Origin: JAAUTS01 sp038250235
GTDB lineage: Bacteria; Verrucomicrobiota; Verrucomicrobiia; Methylacidiphilales; JAAUTS01
DNA length: 64,000 nt
Assembly: GCA_038250235.1 (NCBI GenBank)
Contig: JBBSCO010000007.1
Location: 1 to 64,000, forward strand
Reading direction: 5' to 3'
Shown here: positions 51,815-60,532 of the stretch, piece after piece
Layout of the letters: every line of letters starts with the position of its first letter
Position numbering within the stretch: position 1 is the first letter of the stretch
Made by a program: the position numbers and the translations under genes
The notes under the pieces: model-generated
Told to the model about the DNA's origin: nothing
What the model saw: the letters and a program-made list of their open reading frames with translations, nothing else
Database searches by the model: none

Positions 51815-52095
51815 TCGTTTGAAAAGGAGACCGCTTAGGGGCGCGTAGAGGGTTTATTACGGTGACGGGCAGAAAAGATTCTTTTTATTGAACTCTGTCC
51901 CGCATGCCAGCGTGACACGAGTCTTCGCGTTCTAGCTGCGTATTTCATTTCGAATGCTGCATAAGCGTGGGGAAATTCGGGGTCCTACTTTGATTCGGCC
52001 CAGGACTTGGCCGTTTCGCCTAAGGGGCTGCCTAAAGATCTGGCGTCAAATCCCGCTTACCTTTAAGGATTCGGACTTTGGCCCCGGCGGTTCTG

Positions 52096-52491
52096 ATGGA
52101 TACCAGTCTCTTGGTTGCTTTTGTCGCCGGGGGTTCCGAGTATGGAGAGTGGATCCGATGCCAATTCAAACGACACAAGCCCCCGTTGCTGACCTGTGAG
52201 CCCGTATCAACTGAGGCCGCCTTTCTGTTGAAACGTGACAGAGCTAGCGCCTACACTTTGTTCCAACTATTAGACCGTGGGGTGTTAAGTTTGGAGTTTT
52301 CCCTAACAGATCAAATGACTGATGTTCATGAATTTATGGGTCGTTACCGGGACACACCCAGCTCGTTGAGGGATGCCAGCCTGGTGCGCATGGCGGAGAT
52401 CAATCCGCAGGTGACCGTTTCCACATTAAAAAGATATTTTCGTGTTTACCGAAAGCACGAACGCCTGGTGGTTCCGGTGCTTACGCCCTGA
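52096..52491 (+). CDS. Orphan PIN-domain (VapC-like) protein
   Basis: 131 residues from ATG 52096; TTG 52078 is possible. LMDTSLLVAFV carries the first acidic residue of a PIN domain, ST EAAFLL the Glu, and SSLRDASLVRMAE the third acidic segment, with VSTLKRYFRVYRK towards the end. The four-residue acidic site of PIN ribonucleases can be traced, though the last is displaced. No VapB-like antitoxin frame is found directly upstream in the 281 bases after fabV, so it is orphan or regulated elsewhere. Function as an RNase toxin is a family-level inference. Confidence 0.7.
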   Translation: MDTSLLVAFVAGGSEYGEWIRCQFKRHKPPLLTCEPVSTEAAFLLKRDRASAYTLFQLLDRGVLSLEFSLTDQMTDVHEFMGRYRDTPSSLRDASLVRMAEINPQVTVSTLKRYFRVYRKHERLVVPVLTP

Positions 52492-52648
52492 TCCGGATAC
52501 AGCCAGACAGGCTCAAGGGTTGCCGGTCTCACAAGGGTGAAGTGGTGCGCGAAGGGGGGCCTGTCTGCGACATTCAACTCGGTCTTGGCGGAAAACAGAT
52601 CGCAGTATATATTGGCTCGTGGCTATCGTACAGAGCACGCTGAAATAC

Positions 52649-54292
52649 ATGCGCTTTTTTCTGGCGGGGGCGGGTTTGATTCTGGGTGTAGTCCTCTACT
52701 ACGGAGCCCACCCCGCCTACAATTTGCTGAAACAGGAACGTTACATGGCCCTGTCAGAAGCAGCACTTGAAGAGTCACGATTGGAAAACGCCGAGCTTTG
52801 GGCGTTTCAGGCCCTTAAACACAATCCAGAGCGCCTTGCCGCCAATAGACTTGTTACTCGGGTTCTCGATGCCCAAGGGCATCCGATGACTGTTTTTTGG
52901 CACTCACGTTTGATTCAACTTCAGAAAACTCCGCCAAGCGAGGACTATCTGGCCTGGGCCGCTTCTGCCTTGCGATATGGCCAGGTCAAAACGGCTCAAT
53001 ATGCGCTGGATTTGATTCCAGAGCCGCAACGAAAGGCGGAACACGGTTCCCTCTCTGCTGGAGTTGCTCTGGCGCTCGGCAACAAGAGTCGGGCGGACGC
53101 TTTTTTTGTTCAGGCCGCGCGATGGGAGCCCGGTCGTCTGATTCATGAAATCAATCTGGCTACGCTTCGCCTGGAGGCACAAGACCCGGCGATTGCTCAG
53201 GAATCCCGAAAGAGGCTGGAGAAACTTTCGGAAAATCCGCAGGAAGGGATTGCAGCCCTGCGGGCTTTGGCCATGGATGCCTCCCGGCGTCGCGACTTTC
53301 CGGCCTACCTTCGTTTGTCGCGTGAAATTCTTAAACGCAGTCCGGGCGGATGGGAAGACAGATTACAGGAGCTTGATGCGTTGGAGTCAGAAGGGTTGGA
53401 GGAATCCGCAACCCTGGCAGAGTTGAAAACTCTGGCGGCCCAGAATCCTCTTCACGTTGCTTCTCTGGCCTCATGGATGATTGCCCATGGAAGAGCGCAG
53501 GAATGTCTGCACTGGCTGGATGGTCAGGATGAAAATCTCCGAAAGCTTTTTCCGGTCCAGATGAGTCGTTGCGATGTCCTGTGGTCACTGGGGGACTATG
53601 CCGGGATGGATGAGTTTCTTCAGCGTATTGAGTGGAGAAAACTTGATACTTTAAGACTGGCGCTAATGGCCAGAGTTTCCCGTCAACAGGGAAACCCGGA
53701 TTTTGAAGAACGGTGGGAAGCCACGGTGAAATCTGCGGCTTCTCTGGATGGCATGGCCTTTTTACTGGGGCAATGGGTTTTAAAGTGGGGTTGGGAGGGT
53801 GAGGCATCCGGGCTTCTTTGGACTGTCGCCCGCACCAGTACTTCTGAGCGGCCACAGGCCCTACAGCTTCTTTTGGAAACGGCATACCGGCAAGGAAAGG
53901 CTCTGAATGTGTATCAAGTGGTGAGCGAGCAGCTCAGAGACAATCCGCGAAATACCGTCTATCAGAACAACCACATTTACCTCAGCCTTCTTCTCAACAT
54001 CAACAGGGTTTCGGCAATCAGGGACGCGGAAGAACTACAGAAACGTTATCCGTCAGACCCGACAGTGCGGGATACCTATGCACTGGCCTGTTATTTTTCA
54101 GGTAAGCACGTGGAAGCTCTGGAACTTTTAAAAAAATGGCCCGAACCCGGGGGCCAGCCATCCGTTGCCTTGAAATGGGCGCTTTTGCTGTCCTCCAACG
54201 GACAGCAGGAGCTATCGTCTGTTTATCGAAAAAAAGCGGCACAAGCCCGGCTCATGGATGAAGAGAGGCGTCTTCTGGATTCTTTGCCTTGA
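52649..54292 (+). CDS. Membrane-anchored TPR protein, paralogue B
   Basis: 547 residues from ATG 52649 (MRFFLAGAGLILGVVLYYG); GTG 52619 would add ten. One N-terminal membrane segment anchors a helical repeat protein. YALDLIPEPQRKAEHGSLSAG and NNHIYLSLLLNIN line up with the same positions of the protein at 15053-16765, as does the C-terminal DEERRLLDSL with PEERQWLNNGL. It precedes a PEP-CTERM gene by about 50 bases on the same strand. The function is unknown, but co-occurrence of the pair in two places suggests a joint role. Confidence 0.8.
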   Translation: MRFFLAGAGLILGVVLYYGAHPAYNLLKQERYMALSEAALEESRLENAELWAFQALKHNPERLAANRLVTRVLDAQGHPMTVFWHSRLIQLQKTPPSEDYLAWAASALRYGQVKTAQYALDLIPEPQRKAEHGSLSAGVALALGNKSRADAFFVQAARWEPGRLIHEINLATLRLEAQDPAIAQESRKRLEKLSENPQEGIAALRALAMDASRRRDFPAYLRLSREILKRSPGGWEDRLQELDALESEGLEESATLAELKTLAAQNPLHVASLASWMIAHGRAQECLHWLDGQDENLRKLFPVQMSRCDVLWSLGDYAGMDEFLQRIEWRKLDTLRLALMARVSRQQGNPDFEERWEATVKSAASLDGMAFLLGQWVLKWGWEGEASGLLWTVARTSTSERPQALQLLLETAYRQGKALNVYQVVSEQLRDNPRNTVYQNNHIYLSLLLNINRVSAIRDAEELQKRYPSDPTVRDTYALACYFSGKHVEALELLKKWPEPGGQPSVALKWALLLSSNGQQELSSVYRKKAAQARLMDEERRLLDSLP

Positions 54293-54345
54293 TGCGATTT
54301 TCATTTACCTTGTGACATTGGCCTACTGAGGCTAGATTTAACTTA

Positions 54346-55134
54346 ATGAGAATGGCACATCTAAAGCTGATTGCGGCTCTTTTTTTGGTCACAGTGCCAT
54401 GGGCAATGACATCGTCCGCCAATCTTTTGGTCAACGGCGACTTCGAAAATCCTGGAACCGCTGTCACAACGGATTACGAGGGCTACACTGCAGACAATGA
54501 CAGTGCTATACCGGGCTGGTATCTCCGGCCGACGACCAGCGATGGGGTAAGCCCCACTATTTTCTATACGCAGAGCACTCCCGCGGATCGCACTTCGGCC
54601 ACCTGGATTCCGAATGCCCAAAACGGGGCCTTCCTTATGCAGTTGGACAGCACTAACAGCACGCCCTTCACCGTGGGAAGTTCGCTTTATCAAGTGATTT
54701 CCCTTGTTTCAAGCACGGAGTATGAATTGAGTTTCTGGATCAACACCGAAGTGGGAGGCGGAAAAGGTGGGACATCCGGCAGTCTTCTTAATGTGGGCAC
54801 ACTCACCGGAAACGCCAATATCGGTGCCATTGGAACCAGTTACATAAGTAATCAGACGTTTTTGGTTACAAATCCTGATGATGTCAGCGCAACTGATGCG
54901 GTCTGGCAGCAGCATAGTATCCGATTTACTGCCACAACTACCGGGGACACGGTGATTCGTTTTGCCGACAGTACTACTTCCAGTAATTCCAATGTCTCCC
55001 TCGACAACGTGGTTCTTGTTGTTGTACCCGAACCCACCGTAGTGATGGGCGTGATGCTGCTGTTTGCTCTGGTGGGTTGGCGTGAGCGCAAGCGTCTTAG
55101 AGGGTTTTTCCGCAGAGTAGAATCAAACGTCTAA
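54346..55134 (+). CDS. PEP-CTERM sorting-domain secreted protein B
   Basis: 262 residues. A signal peptide ends near AMTSSA and the mature part begins NLLVNGDFENPG, as in the paralogue at 16749-17420. A long beta-rich domain has WYLRPTTSDGV, SLVSSTEYELSFWINTE and VSLDNVVLVVVPEPT. The C-terminus is VPEPTVVMGVMLLFALVGW, then KRLRGFFRR, a PEP-CTERM signal with the basic tail continuing eight residues beyond the membrane segment. It probably carries a carbohydrate-binding-like domain. The stop overlaps the convergent ftsY stop by four bases. Confidence 0.85.
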   Translation: MRMAHLKLIAALFLVTVPWAMTSSANLLVNGDFENPGTAVTTDYEGYTADNDSAIPGWYLRPTTSDGVSPTIFYTQSTPADRTSATWIPNAQNGAFLMQLDSTNSTPFTVGSSLYQVISLVSSTEYELSFWINTEVGGGKGGTSGSLLNVGTLTGNANIGAIGTSYISNQTFLVTNPDDVSATDAVWQQHSIRFTATTTGDTVIRFADSTTSSNSNVSLDNVVLVVVPEPTVVMGVMLLFALVGWRERKRLRGFFRRVESNV

Positions 55135-55967
55135 AAAAACTTTTCGACGTAGCTTTTTGGATCAAAGGGCTTGAGATCTTCCAAGCCTTCGCCTGTTCCG
55201 ATAAAATAGGGACTGACACCAGTAGCTGCTTTGATCGCGGCAACCGCACCGCCTTTTGACGAGCTGTCCAGTTTGGTCACGATCAGCCCGGTAAGCCCAA
55301 GTGCCTTGTGAAAAACTTCTGCCTGTTGGATGGCATTCGATCCATTGGTTCCGTCCACCACCAGGATGACTTCATGTGGAGCCCCCTTAACCTTTGAATC
55401 GATAACGCGTTTGATTTTTTCCAGTTCGCGCATCAGATTTTCTTTATTGTGCAGACGACCAGCCGTATCGATCAGGGCCAGATTGCTGCCATCGGCCAAA
55501 GCCTTTTCCAACCCCTGAAAAGCGGCAGCGGCTGGATCTCCGCCTTCTGTGCCGGCGGTGAATCCTGCTCCCGATCGTCCAGCCCAGACGCTTAACTGAT
55601 CGATGGCGGCGGCGCGGAAAGTGTCTGCTGCCACAAGATGTACTTTTGCTTCTTTGCTGTAACGATGGGCCAGTTTTCCAATGCTGGTTGTTTTTCCGAC
55701 TCCGTTGATCCCAATAACGAGCCAGACATTCAGGCGGTCCTGTTTCAATTTTGGCAGGGCCACGGGTGCGGGCCAGAGCTTGAGGATCTCCGCTGAAGTC
55801 GTGGCCTGGATCGTATCGGCGGAGACAGCTTGTTTCTTGAGCGTGGTGATCAGTCTTTCGGTCAGTTCCAGGCTGAGATCTGATTGGATGAGGGTGGATT
55901 CAAGATCGTCCCAGTCCACCGCTCCACCCTTGATGGTGGCTGCCCATTTTTTAAAAATCGAAAGCAT
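55131..55967 (-). CDS. ftsY: Signal recognition particle receptor FtsY
   Basis: 278 residues, near the minimal NG-domain size, without the acidic A domain of Escherichia coli FtsY. The GTPase motifs are GINGVGKTTSIGKLA (G1), DTFRAAA (G2/insertion box), DTAGR (G3) and TKLDSSSKGG (G4/closing loop). The N domain (MLSIFKKWAATIKGGAVDW and following) is basic at its start and could carry membrane binding. It docks the SRP-ribosome complex at the inner membrane. The gene follows nusB, separated by an inverted repeat. Confidence 0.95.
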   Translation of the reverse strand: MLSIFKKWAATIKGGAVDWDDLESTLIQSDLSLELTERLITTLKKQAVSADTIQATTSAEILKLWPAPVALPKLKQDRLNVWLVIGINGVGKTTSIGKLAHRYSKEAKVHLVAADTFRAAAIDQLSVWAGRSGAGFTAGTEGGDPAAAAFQGLEKALADGSNLALIDTAGRLHNKENLMRELEKIKRVIDSKVKGAPHEVILVVDGTNGSNAIQQAEVFHKALGLTGLIVTKLDSSSKGGAVAAIKAATGVSPYFIGTGEGLEDLKPFDPKSYVEKFF

Positions 55968-55977
55968 GGTAGGTTTT

Positions 55978-56080
55978 TAACGCAAAGACGCAAAGGTTTG
56001 AAGACGCAAGGAAAATAATTGGACGAATAAACAAGAGAATTGGAAATAGCGTCTTATGCCCTTTGCCTCTTTGCGTTAAG
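55978..56080. repeat. Intergenic inverted repeat between nusB and ftsY
   Basis: Left arm AACGCAAAGACGCAAAGG (from 55979) and right arm CCTTTGCCTCTTTGCGTTAA region (56059-56079) are near reverse complements about 60 bases apart. The nusB stop codon lies in the right arm. A single CGCAAAGACGCAAAG copy also occurs at 10848-10862. The pairing suggests an RNA hairpin between the two coding regions. Confidence 0.7.
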
Positions 56081-56516
56081 TCTTTTTGGTCCCCGCTTCA
56101 CGGGCGGGACGATCCAGCTCCTTGCGGGCGCGGTCGAGGATGCCGTTGACGAATTTACCGGACTCGAAGCTGCTCAGGGTTTTGGCGATTTCAATCGCTT
56201 CATTTATGGCCACGACCGGGGGCACTTCGGGACAGAAGTACATTTCATAAAGTGCCAGACGGATGATATTTTTATCAACCGGGGCCATGCGCTGGAGATC
56301 CCAGTTGTCGGAAACTTTTTTGAGGGTTTCGTCGATGGAGGACTTGTGTTTCATTACACCGTGGATCAGCGGCAGGGCAAAGTCCCGGACTTTGTCTTCG
56401 GGTCCGGACATGTGTAGGAAAAGCTCCAGCCCTTCCTCCACCTTCTGGGTGGGGCCGACTTCGTGTTGATAGAGGAATTGAACCGCCAAGGTGCGGCCAT
56501 CGCGACGTTTACCCAC
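56076..56516 (-). CDS. nusB: Transcription antitermination factor NusB
   Basis: 146 residues from GTG 56516, the start backed by a strong ribosome site; the frame is open to 56558. The helical NusB fold is seen in GRTLAVQFLYQHEV, DNWDLQRMAPVDKNIIRLALYEM (a signature segment) and AINEAIEIAKTLSSFESGKFVNGILD. It helps antitermination of rRNA operons with NusE. It lies downstream of ribBA-ribH in the same direction, an arrangement common in many bacteria where ribH and nusB are neighbours. Confidence 0.95.
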   Translation of the reverse strand: MGKRRDGRTLAVQFLYQHEVGPTQKVEEGLELFLHMSGPEDKVRDFALPLIHGVMKHKSSIDETLKKVSDNWDLQRMAPVDKNIIRLALYEMYFCPEVPPVVAINEAIEIAKTLSSFESGKFVNGILDRARKELDRPAREAGTKKT

Positions 56517-56521
56517 AAAAA

Positions 56522-56527
56522 CCTCCC
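56522..56527 (-). promoter_or_regulatory. Strong ribosome binding site of nusB
   Basis: GGGAGG five bases before GTG 56516. It decides the GTG start over the upstream in-frame codon at 56558. It is also half of a small CCTCC-AAG-GGAGG palindrome that could mask the site in mRNA. Confidence 0.75.
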
Positions 56528-56632
56528 TTGGAGGTATGGTCCAAAATACAAACTGCAATTTCCAAGGGCTTGCTGATGCGATGTTTCATGAGGTGTGGGT
56601 GAAAAGTTGTCTTTATTGGAAATTGGAACCTG

Positions 56633-57088
56633 TTAGTTGGTATTTTTGGAATTTTCAGCCATTAGCATGAGCGCGGCTTCGGCTGCTTCCCTGCCACGGT
56701 TCAGCTTTTTGCCGAAACAGCGTTCCTTGGCCTGCTTTTCATTTTGAACCATCAGGATCTGGTGGATGACAGGTTTGTTATAGCGGAGCATCAGGTCCAT
56801 CAGAAAATGGGTGGCAGCGGACCCGATCAGGTCGGCATGGGCCGTTTTACCCTGCCAGATGACACCGAAGGCAATCACGGCGTTGATCTGTTTTTTTTCA
56901 AGGAGGCGCTGGGCGGCCAGTGGAATTTCAAAAGCTCCGGGGACCCGCACGATCTCCGTCGGAGTGGATCCAAGGCTTTTCAGACAGGCTTTCAGCATGC
57001 CGTCGACATATTCCTGATTGAACATACCCGCAACGATGCCGATACGTTTTTTTTGGAAATCGGGAATTGAACCCTGAACTTTTTTCAC
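56633..57088 (-). CDS. ribH: 6,7-dimethyl-8-ribityllumazine synthase
   Basis: 151 residues. RIGIVAGMFNQEYVDGM, VPGAFEIPLAAQRLLEK and NAVIAFGVIWQGKTAHADLI match the active-site and substrate loops of RibH, which condenses the ribityl-pyrimidine with dihydroxybutanone phosphate. A C-terminal helix (NRGREAAEAALMLM) follows. Its start overlaps the ribBA stop by four bases (ATGA), indicating translational coupling. The next gene, nusB, begins about 115 bases later. Confidence 0.95.
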   Translation of the reverse strand: MKKVQGSIPDFQKKRIGIVAGMFNQEYVDGMLKACLKSLGSTPTEIVRVPGAFEIPLAAQRLLEKKQINAVIAFGVIWQGKTAHADLIGSAATHFLMDLMLRYNKPVIHQILMVQNEKQAKERCFGKKLNRGREAAEAALMLMAENSKNTN

Positions 57089-58311
57089 AAGAGGTGCCCC
57101 ATCTTGGTTTTTTTTACGTCGAGATATTTTTTGTTGTGTTTGTTGGCGCGGACTTTGATCGGAACCTGACCGACCAGCTCCAGGCCATAGCCGGAAAGGC
57201 CCACGACTTTCTTGGGATTATTGGTCATGATGCGCATCTTGCGCACTCCGATGTCACACAGGATCTGGGCTCCCAGTCCGTATTCGCGCAGGTCAGGACC
57301 AAAGCCGAGTTTTACATTGGCTTCTACGGTGTCGTAACCTTCCTGCTGCAACTTGTAGGCATGGATCTTGGCCGCCAATCCGATGCCGCGTCCTTCCTGT
57401 CGCATGTAAACAAGAACACCTTTTCCCTCACGCTCAATCATCGACAGGGCATCGTGAAGCTGGTTGCCGCAGTCGCATTTGCGCGAGCCGAAAACATCCC
57501 CGGTCAAACATTCGCTGTGAACCCGCACCAGAATCGGCGTGGCGGTGCTGATCTTGCCTTTGACCAAAGCGAGATGGTGATTGCCGTCGACCGCTGAGCG
57601 GTAGAGGTAGAGGTCAAACATCCCGTAGTCTGTGGGAAGTTTGATCACCTGTTCCCGGATGATGAGGCGCTCATTGCGGCGACGGTATTCAATCAGGTCG
57701 AGAATGGTGCCGATTTTGATTTTGTGTTTTTTGGCGAAGGACAGAAGCTGCGGCAGACGGGCCATGGTTCCATCTTCATTGAGGATTTCGCAGATAACGG
57801 CGGATTCATCCAGGCCTGCCAGCCGTGAGATATCTACGGCGGCTTCCGTGTGGCCTGCCCGCTGGAGAACGCCGCCTTCTTTGGCCTGAAGCGGAAAGAC
57901 ATGGCCGGGTTGAACCAGGGCGGAAGGTTTGGATTTGGAATTGGCCAGGATTTTGATGGTGGCGGCGCGGTCGGCGGCACTGATGCCGGTCGTCACCCCT
58001 TTGGCCGCATCGACTGAGACGGTGAAATCGGTTTTAAAGCTCTCGCGGTTTTCCACCACCATCCGTTGCAGTCCCAACTGGGCGGCACGCTGGTGGGTGA
58101 TGGGTGAGCAAATGAGGCCACGTCCATGCATGGCCATAAAATTGATCGCGGCAGGTGTGATTTTTTCTGCTGCCATGATAAGGTCGCCCTCGTTTTCACG
58201 GTCGGAATCGTCGGTCAGGATGACCATTTTGCCTTTGCGGATGTCGGCGATGACGTCCTCGATCGGATCGAAGCTCTTGGGAAGCGTTGTCGGAGGCTTG
58301 GGCGTTTTCAT
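57085..58311 (-). CDS. ribBA: DHBP synthase / GTP cyclohydrolase II
   Basis: 408 residues, two enzymes in one. The N-terminal half (about 1-205) is 3,4-dihydroxy-2-butanone 4-phosphate synthase, with ILTDDSDRENEGDLIMAAE, FMAMHGRGLIC and RAGHTEAAVDISRLAG. The C-terminal half (about 210-408) is GTP cyclohydrolase II, with VRVHSECLTGDVFGSRKCDCG (zinc Cys set) and YMRQEGRGIGL. They provide both entry substrates of riboflavin synthesis. A 70-base leader is too short for a full FMN riboswitch, and I see no RFN element. Confidence 0.96.
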   Translation of the reverse strand: MKTPKPPTTLPKSFDPIEDVIADIRKGKMVILTDDSDRENEGDLIMAAEKITPAAINFMAMHGRGLICSPITHQRAAQLGLQRMVVENRESFKTDFTVSVDAAKGVTTGISAADRAATIKILANSKSKPSALVQPGHVFPLQAKEGGVLQRAGHTEAAVDISRLAGLDESAVICEILNEDGTMARLPQLLSFAKKHKIKIGTILDLIEYRRRNERLIIREQVIKLPTDYGMFDLYLYRSAVDGNHHLALVKGKISTATPILVRVHSECLTGDVFGSRKCDCGNQLHDALSMIEREGKGVLVYMRQEGRGIGLAAKIHAYKLQQEGYDTVEANVKLGFGPDLREYGLGAQILCDIGVRKMRIMTNNPKKVVGLSGYGLELVGQVPIKVRANKHNKKYLDVKKTKMGHLL

Positions 58312-58385
58312 GTCAGAGAGCTGATCGAAGATAAACCAGCCCTCAGCATGAATCTACTGCAAAATAATGGAAAACAAATCCGTTT

Positions 58386-59456
58386 CTAGGCAACCCCTGA
58401 AGCGGGAACAGGCAGGGTGACGGCGTGCTGGTAGGCCGGGTCTTTTTCCTGGCGCTTCAGGATGCTTATGATTTCCCGCCAGACAGCGCGAAGTCCCTGC
58501 GGAGTGGGTGGCAGGTCGTGCCGGATCAGGGAGTGCAATTTCTTCAGGTGATAGCAGGGTACGGCGGCATACATGTGATGCTCGATGTGGTAGTTCATCT
58601 GCCAGTAAAGGAAACGGACAAGGGGATCAAGGGTGTAGGTCCGGGCGCAGAGCCGGAAATCCGCGACATTGTCCTGAAGTCCCACATGCTGGGTGTTGTT
58701 GCAAAGGTAGAAAAGAAAGGCCCCGTAACAAGGGATCATGCTGACCAGAAGTGGAATCATCCAGTGTCCGGTCGCGATCGTGAGGACAAGAATAAGGGCA
58801 TGGCCTCCAAGAAGGATGCGCGCCCAGCGAACGGGTGCCTGGCGTTTTCCCGCAGAGGAAGGGGGAAAGAGGGTCATTTCCCATTCGCCTGAAAAACGTC
58901 CGCAGGCAATGCGCCAGGTGGATTCCAAAACCTGTCGAGGGGTATGGATGTTGATAAAGCCGTCACGCAAAAAATGGCGCAGGATGATTTTTGAGGGAAG
59001 GACCACCTCAAGGTCGTCGGGAGGATGGAGGGTGTAGCGATGGTGCCGTGTATGACTGGCCTGGAACATTTCATGGTTGATCCAGCCCGGGAAAGCCAGC
59101 AGGTGGCAGAAGAAGGTATTCAGCCAGCGGGTTTTGAAAACGGTGCCGTGGCCGAGCTCGTGCACCGCGTTGATGAGGAAACTGCCTACGGTTCCATGGA
59201 TAAGGATAAGAACGATCGTCATCCACCAGGGCCACGCGGAGCTGGAGTGATACGCCAGGGTTCCTGTCATGAGCAGGATGCCCAGGTAACCCAAAGTCTG
59301 GAAGGCGCCTTGGAGATTGCTTTTGCGGTGCAGATCCTTCACCTGGGCGGTTGTCAGCGGACTGCGATACCAGGTGACGGCGGCGCCTCTTCGTATGCTT
59401 TCGGTAAGCTCGGAGAGGGGAGGTTCTTCTTTCAACAGGGAAGCGGGACTGTTCAT
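58386..59456 (-). CDS. Membrane fatty acid desaturase
   Basis: 356 residues from ATG 59456 (MNSPASLLKEEPPLSEL); the frame is open to 59519. The three histidine boxes of the integral di-iron desaturase/hydroxylase family are HELGHG, HTRHHR and HIEHHMY, with four membrane segments between them (for example WPWWMTIVLILIHGTVGSFL). The box pattern fits acyl-lipid desaturases or beta-carotene-hydroxylase-like proteins; the regiospecificity cannot be read. It is divergent from the AraC-type regulator, with 65 bases between the starts, so that regulator may control it. Confidence 0.88.
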   Translation of the reverse strand: MNSPASLLKEEPPLSELTESIRRGAAVTWYRSPLTTAQVKDLHRKSNLQGAFQTLGYLGILLMTGTLAYHSSSAWPWWMTIVLILIHGTVGSFLINAVHELGHGTVFKTRWLNTFFCHLLAFPGWINHEMFQASHTRHHRYTLHPPDDLEVVLPSKIILRHFLRDGFINIHTPRQVLESTWRIACGRFSGEWEMTLFPPSSAGKRQAPVRWARILLGGHALILVLTIATGHWMIPLLVSMIPCYGAFLFYLCNNTQHVGLQDNVADFRLCARTYTLDPLVRFLYWQMNYHIEHHMYAAVPCYHLKKLHSLIRHDLPPTPQGLRAVWREIISILKRQEKDPAYQHAVTLPVPASGVA

Positions 59457-59521
59457 TTCCTGAGCTTGGCAGAAAGCTGTCTGCTTGACTTTCAAGACAA
59501 TCGCGCAATACAATATCAAAC

Positions 59522-60421
59522 ATGCCGCCTTCCCATTCCCTCCTGAGCCGTCGCCGCCTGCAGATGAACTTTGGACCCATGGGAATTCCGGAGGTTCCGA
59601 TGCTCGGCAGATACAATTACATACGGGCCGAGCAGGCCTTGCCCGAACATGCGCATGGAGACATCCTTGAAATCTGTTTCCTGGTAAAGGGTCGGCAGAC
59701 CTACCGGGTGGGTGGACGCGACTATCATCTGCGGGGAGGGGATCTCTTTGTGGCCTTTCCCCAGGAGCGGCACAGCTCGGCCGGGAATCCCCAGGAAAAG
59801 GGGATCCTGTATTGGATGATGCTCAGGAAGGCTGGACGTGTTTTTCTGGGCCTCCCTCCGAAGGAAGCCGCGGGATTCTGGAAAGCCCTCTGCAATCTTT
59901 CCTTGCGGCATTTCCGCGGTTCCTGGGAAATCAAGAGGCAACTGGATTCCCTGACTGTCCTGTTCAACGGGGCGGATTCTGCGTTGAGAAGCACCGCAAT
60001 GATTTCCGGGACCTTGTCCTTTCTTTTGGAAGTTTTGAAATGTGCAAAATCGGGGCGGGGTGAACGGGAAACGAGCCGCAGGTTGGATCCGGTTTATCGT
60101 CACATCCAACAGCACCTGGACGAGCCCCTTTCTGTCCCGCACATGGCGGAAAAAGCAGGCCTGTCCGTCGCGCGTTTCAAGGCCCGCTTCAAGGAGGAAA
60201 CAGGATTACCACCCGGGGAATTTGTATTGCGCGCCCGGATTGATGAAGCCAAAGAGAGGCTCGTTAAAGGCGGGGTTTCCGTTACCGATATTGCCTACGG
60301 CCTGGGATTTTCCTCGTCACAATATTTTGCCACGGTCTTCAAACGCTTCAGCGGCGAGACTCCCAGCGCATTCCTGCAGAAAAAACCCGCAAAAAGGAGG
60401 TTCAGGGCGAAGCGAAGCTGA
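59522..60421 (+). CDS. AraC-family transcriptional regulator
   Basis: 299 residues. An N-terminal cupin-like sensor domain has ALPEHAHGDILEICFLVKGRQTYRVGG (about residues 40-65) and LRGGDLFVAFPQERHS. Two helix-turn-helix motifs follow at the C-terminus (VPHMAEKAGLSVARFKARFKEE, near 215, and VTDIAYGLGFSSSQYFATVFKRFSG, near 258), the second with the FxxxFxxxxGxxP pattern. It is divergent from the desaturase, a typical arrangement for a local activator. The ligand is unknown; lipid or membrane state is a guess from the neighbour. Confidence 0.92.
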   Translation: MPPSHSLLSRRRLQMNFGPMGIPEVPMLGRYNYIRAEQALPEHAHGDILEICFLVKGRQTYRVGGRDYHLRGGDLFVAFPQERHSSAGNPQEKGILYWMMLRKAGRVFLGLPPKEAAGFWKALCNLSLRHFRGSWEIKRQLDSLTVLFNGADSALRSTAMISGTLSFLLEVLKCAKSGRGERETSRRLDPVYRHIQQHLDEPLSVPHMAEKAGLSVARFKARFKEETGLPPGEFVLRARIDEAKERLVKGGVSVTDIAYGLGFSSSQYFATVFKRFSGETPSAFLQKKPAKRRFRAKRS

Positions 60422-60532
60422 AGGGCCGGGCTCCCGATACTTCGGCTTCGCTCAGAATAACTTGGCAGTGGACGGATCTGTTGATTGTGCCTGTGGGTCT
60501 TCCGTTTCACTCCAACCTGACCCTAGGGTGAA

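Noticed and set aside
58312..58385. FMN riboswitch before ribBA
   Set aside because: The gap is too short and lacks RFN-like sequence.
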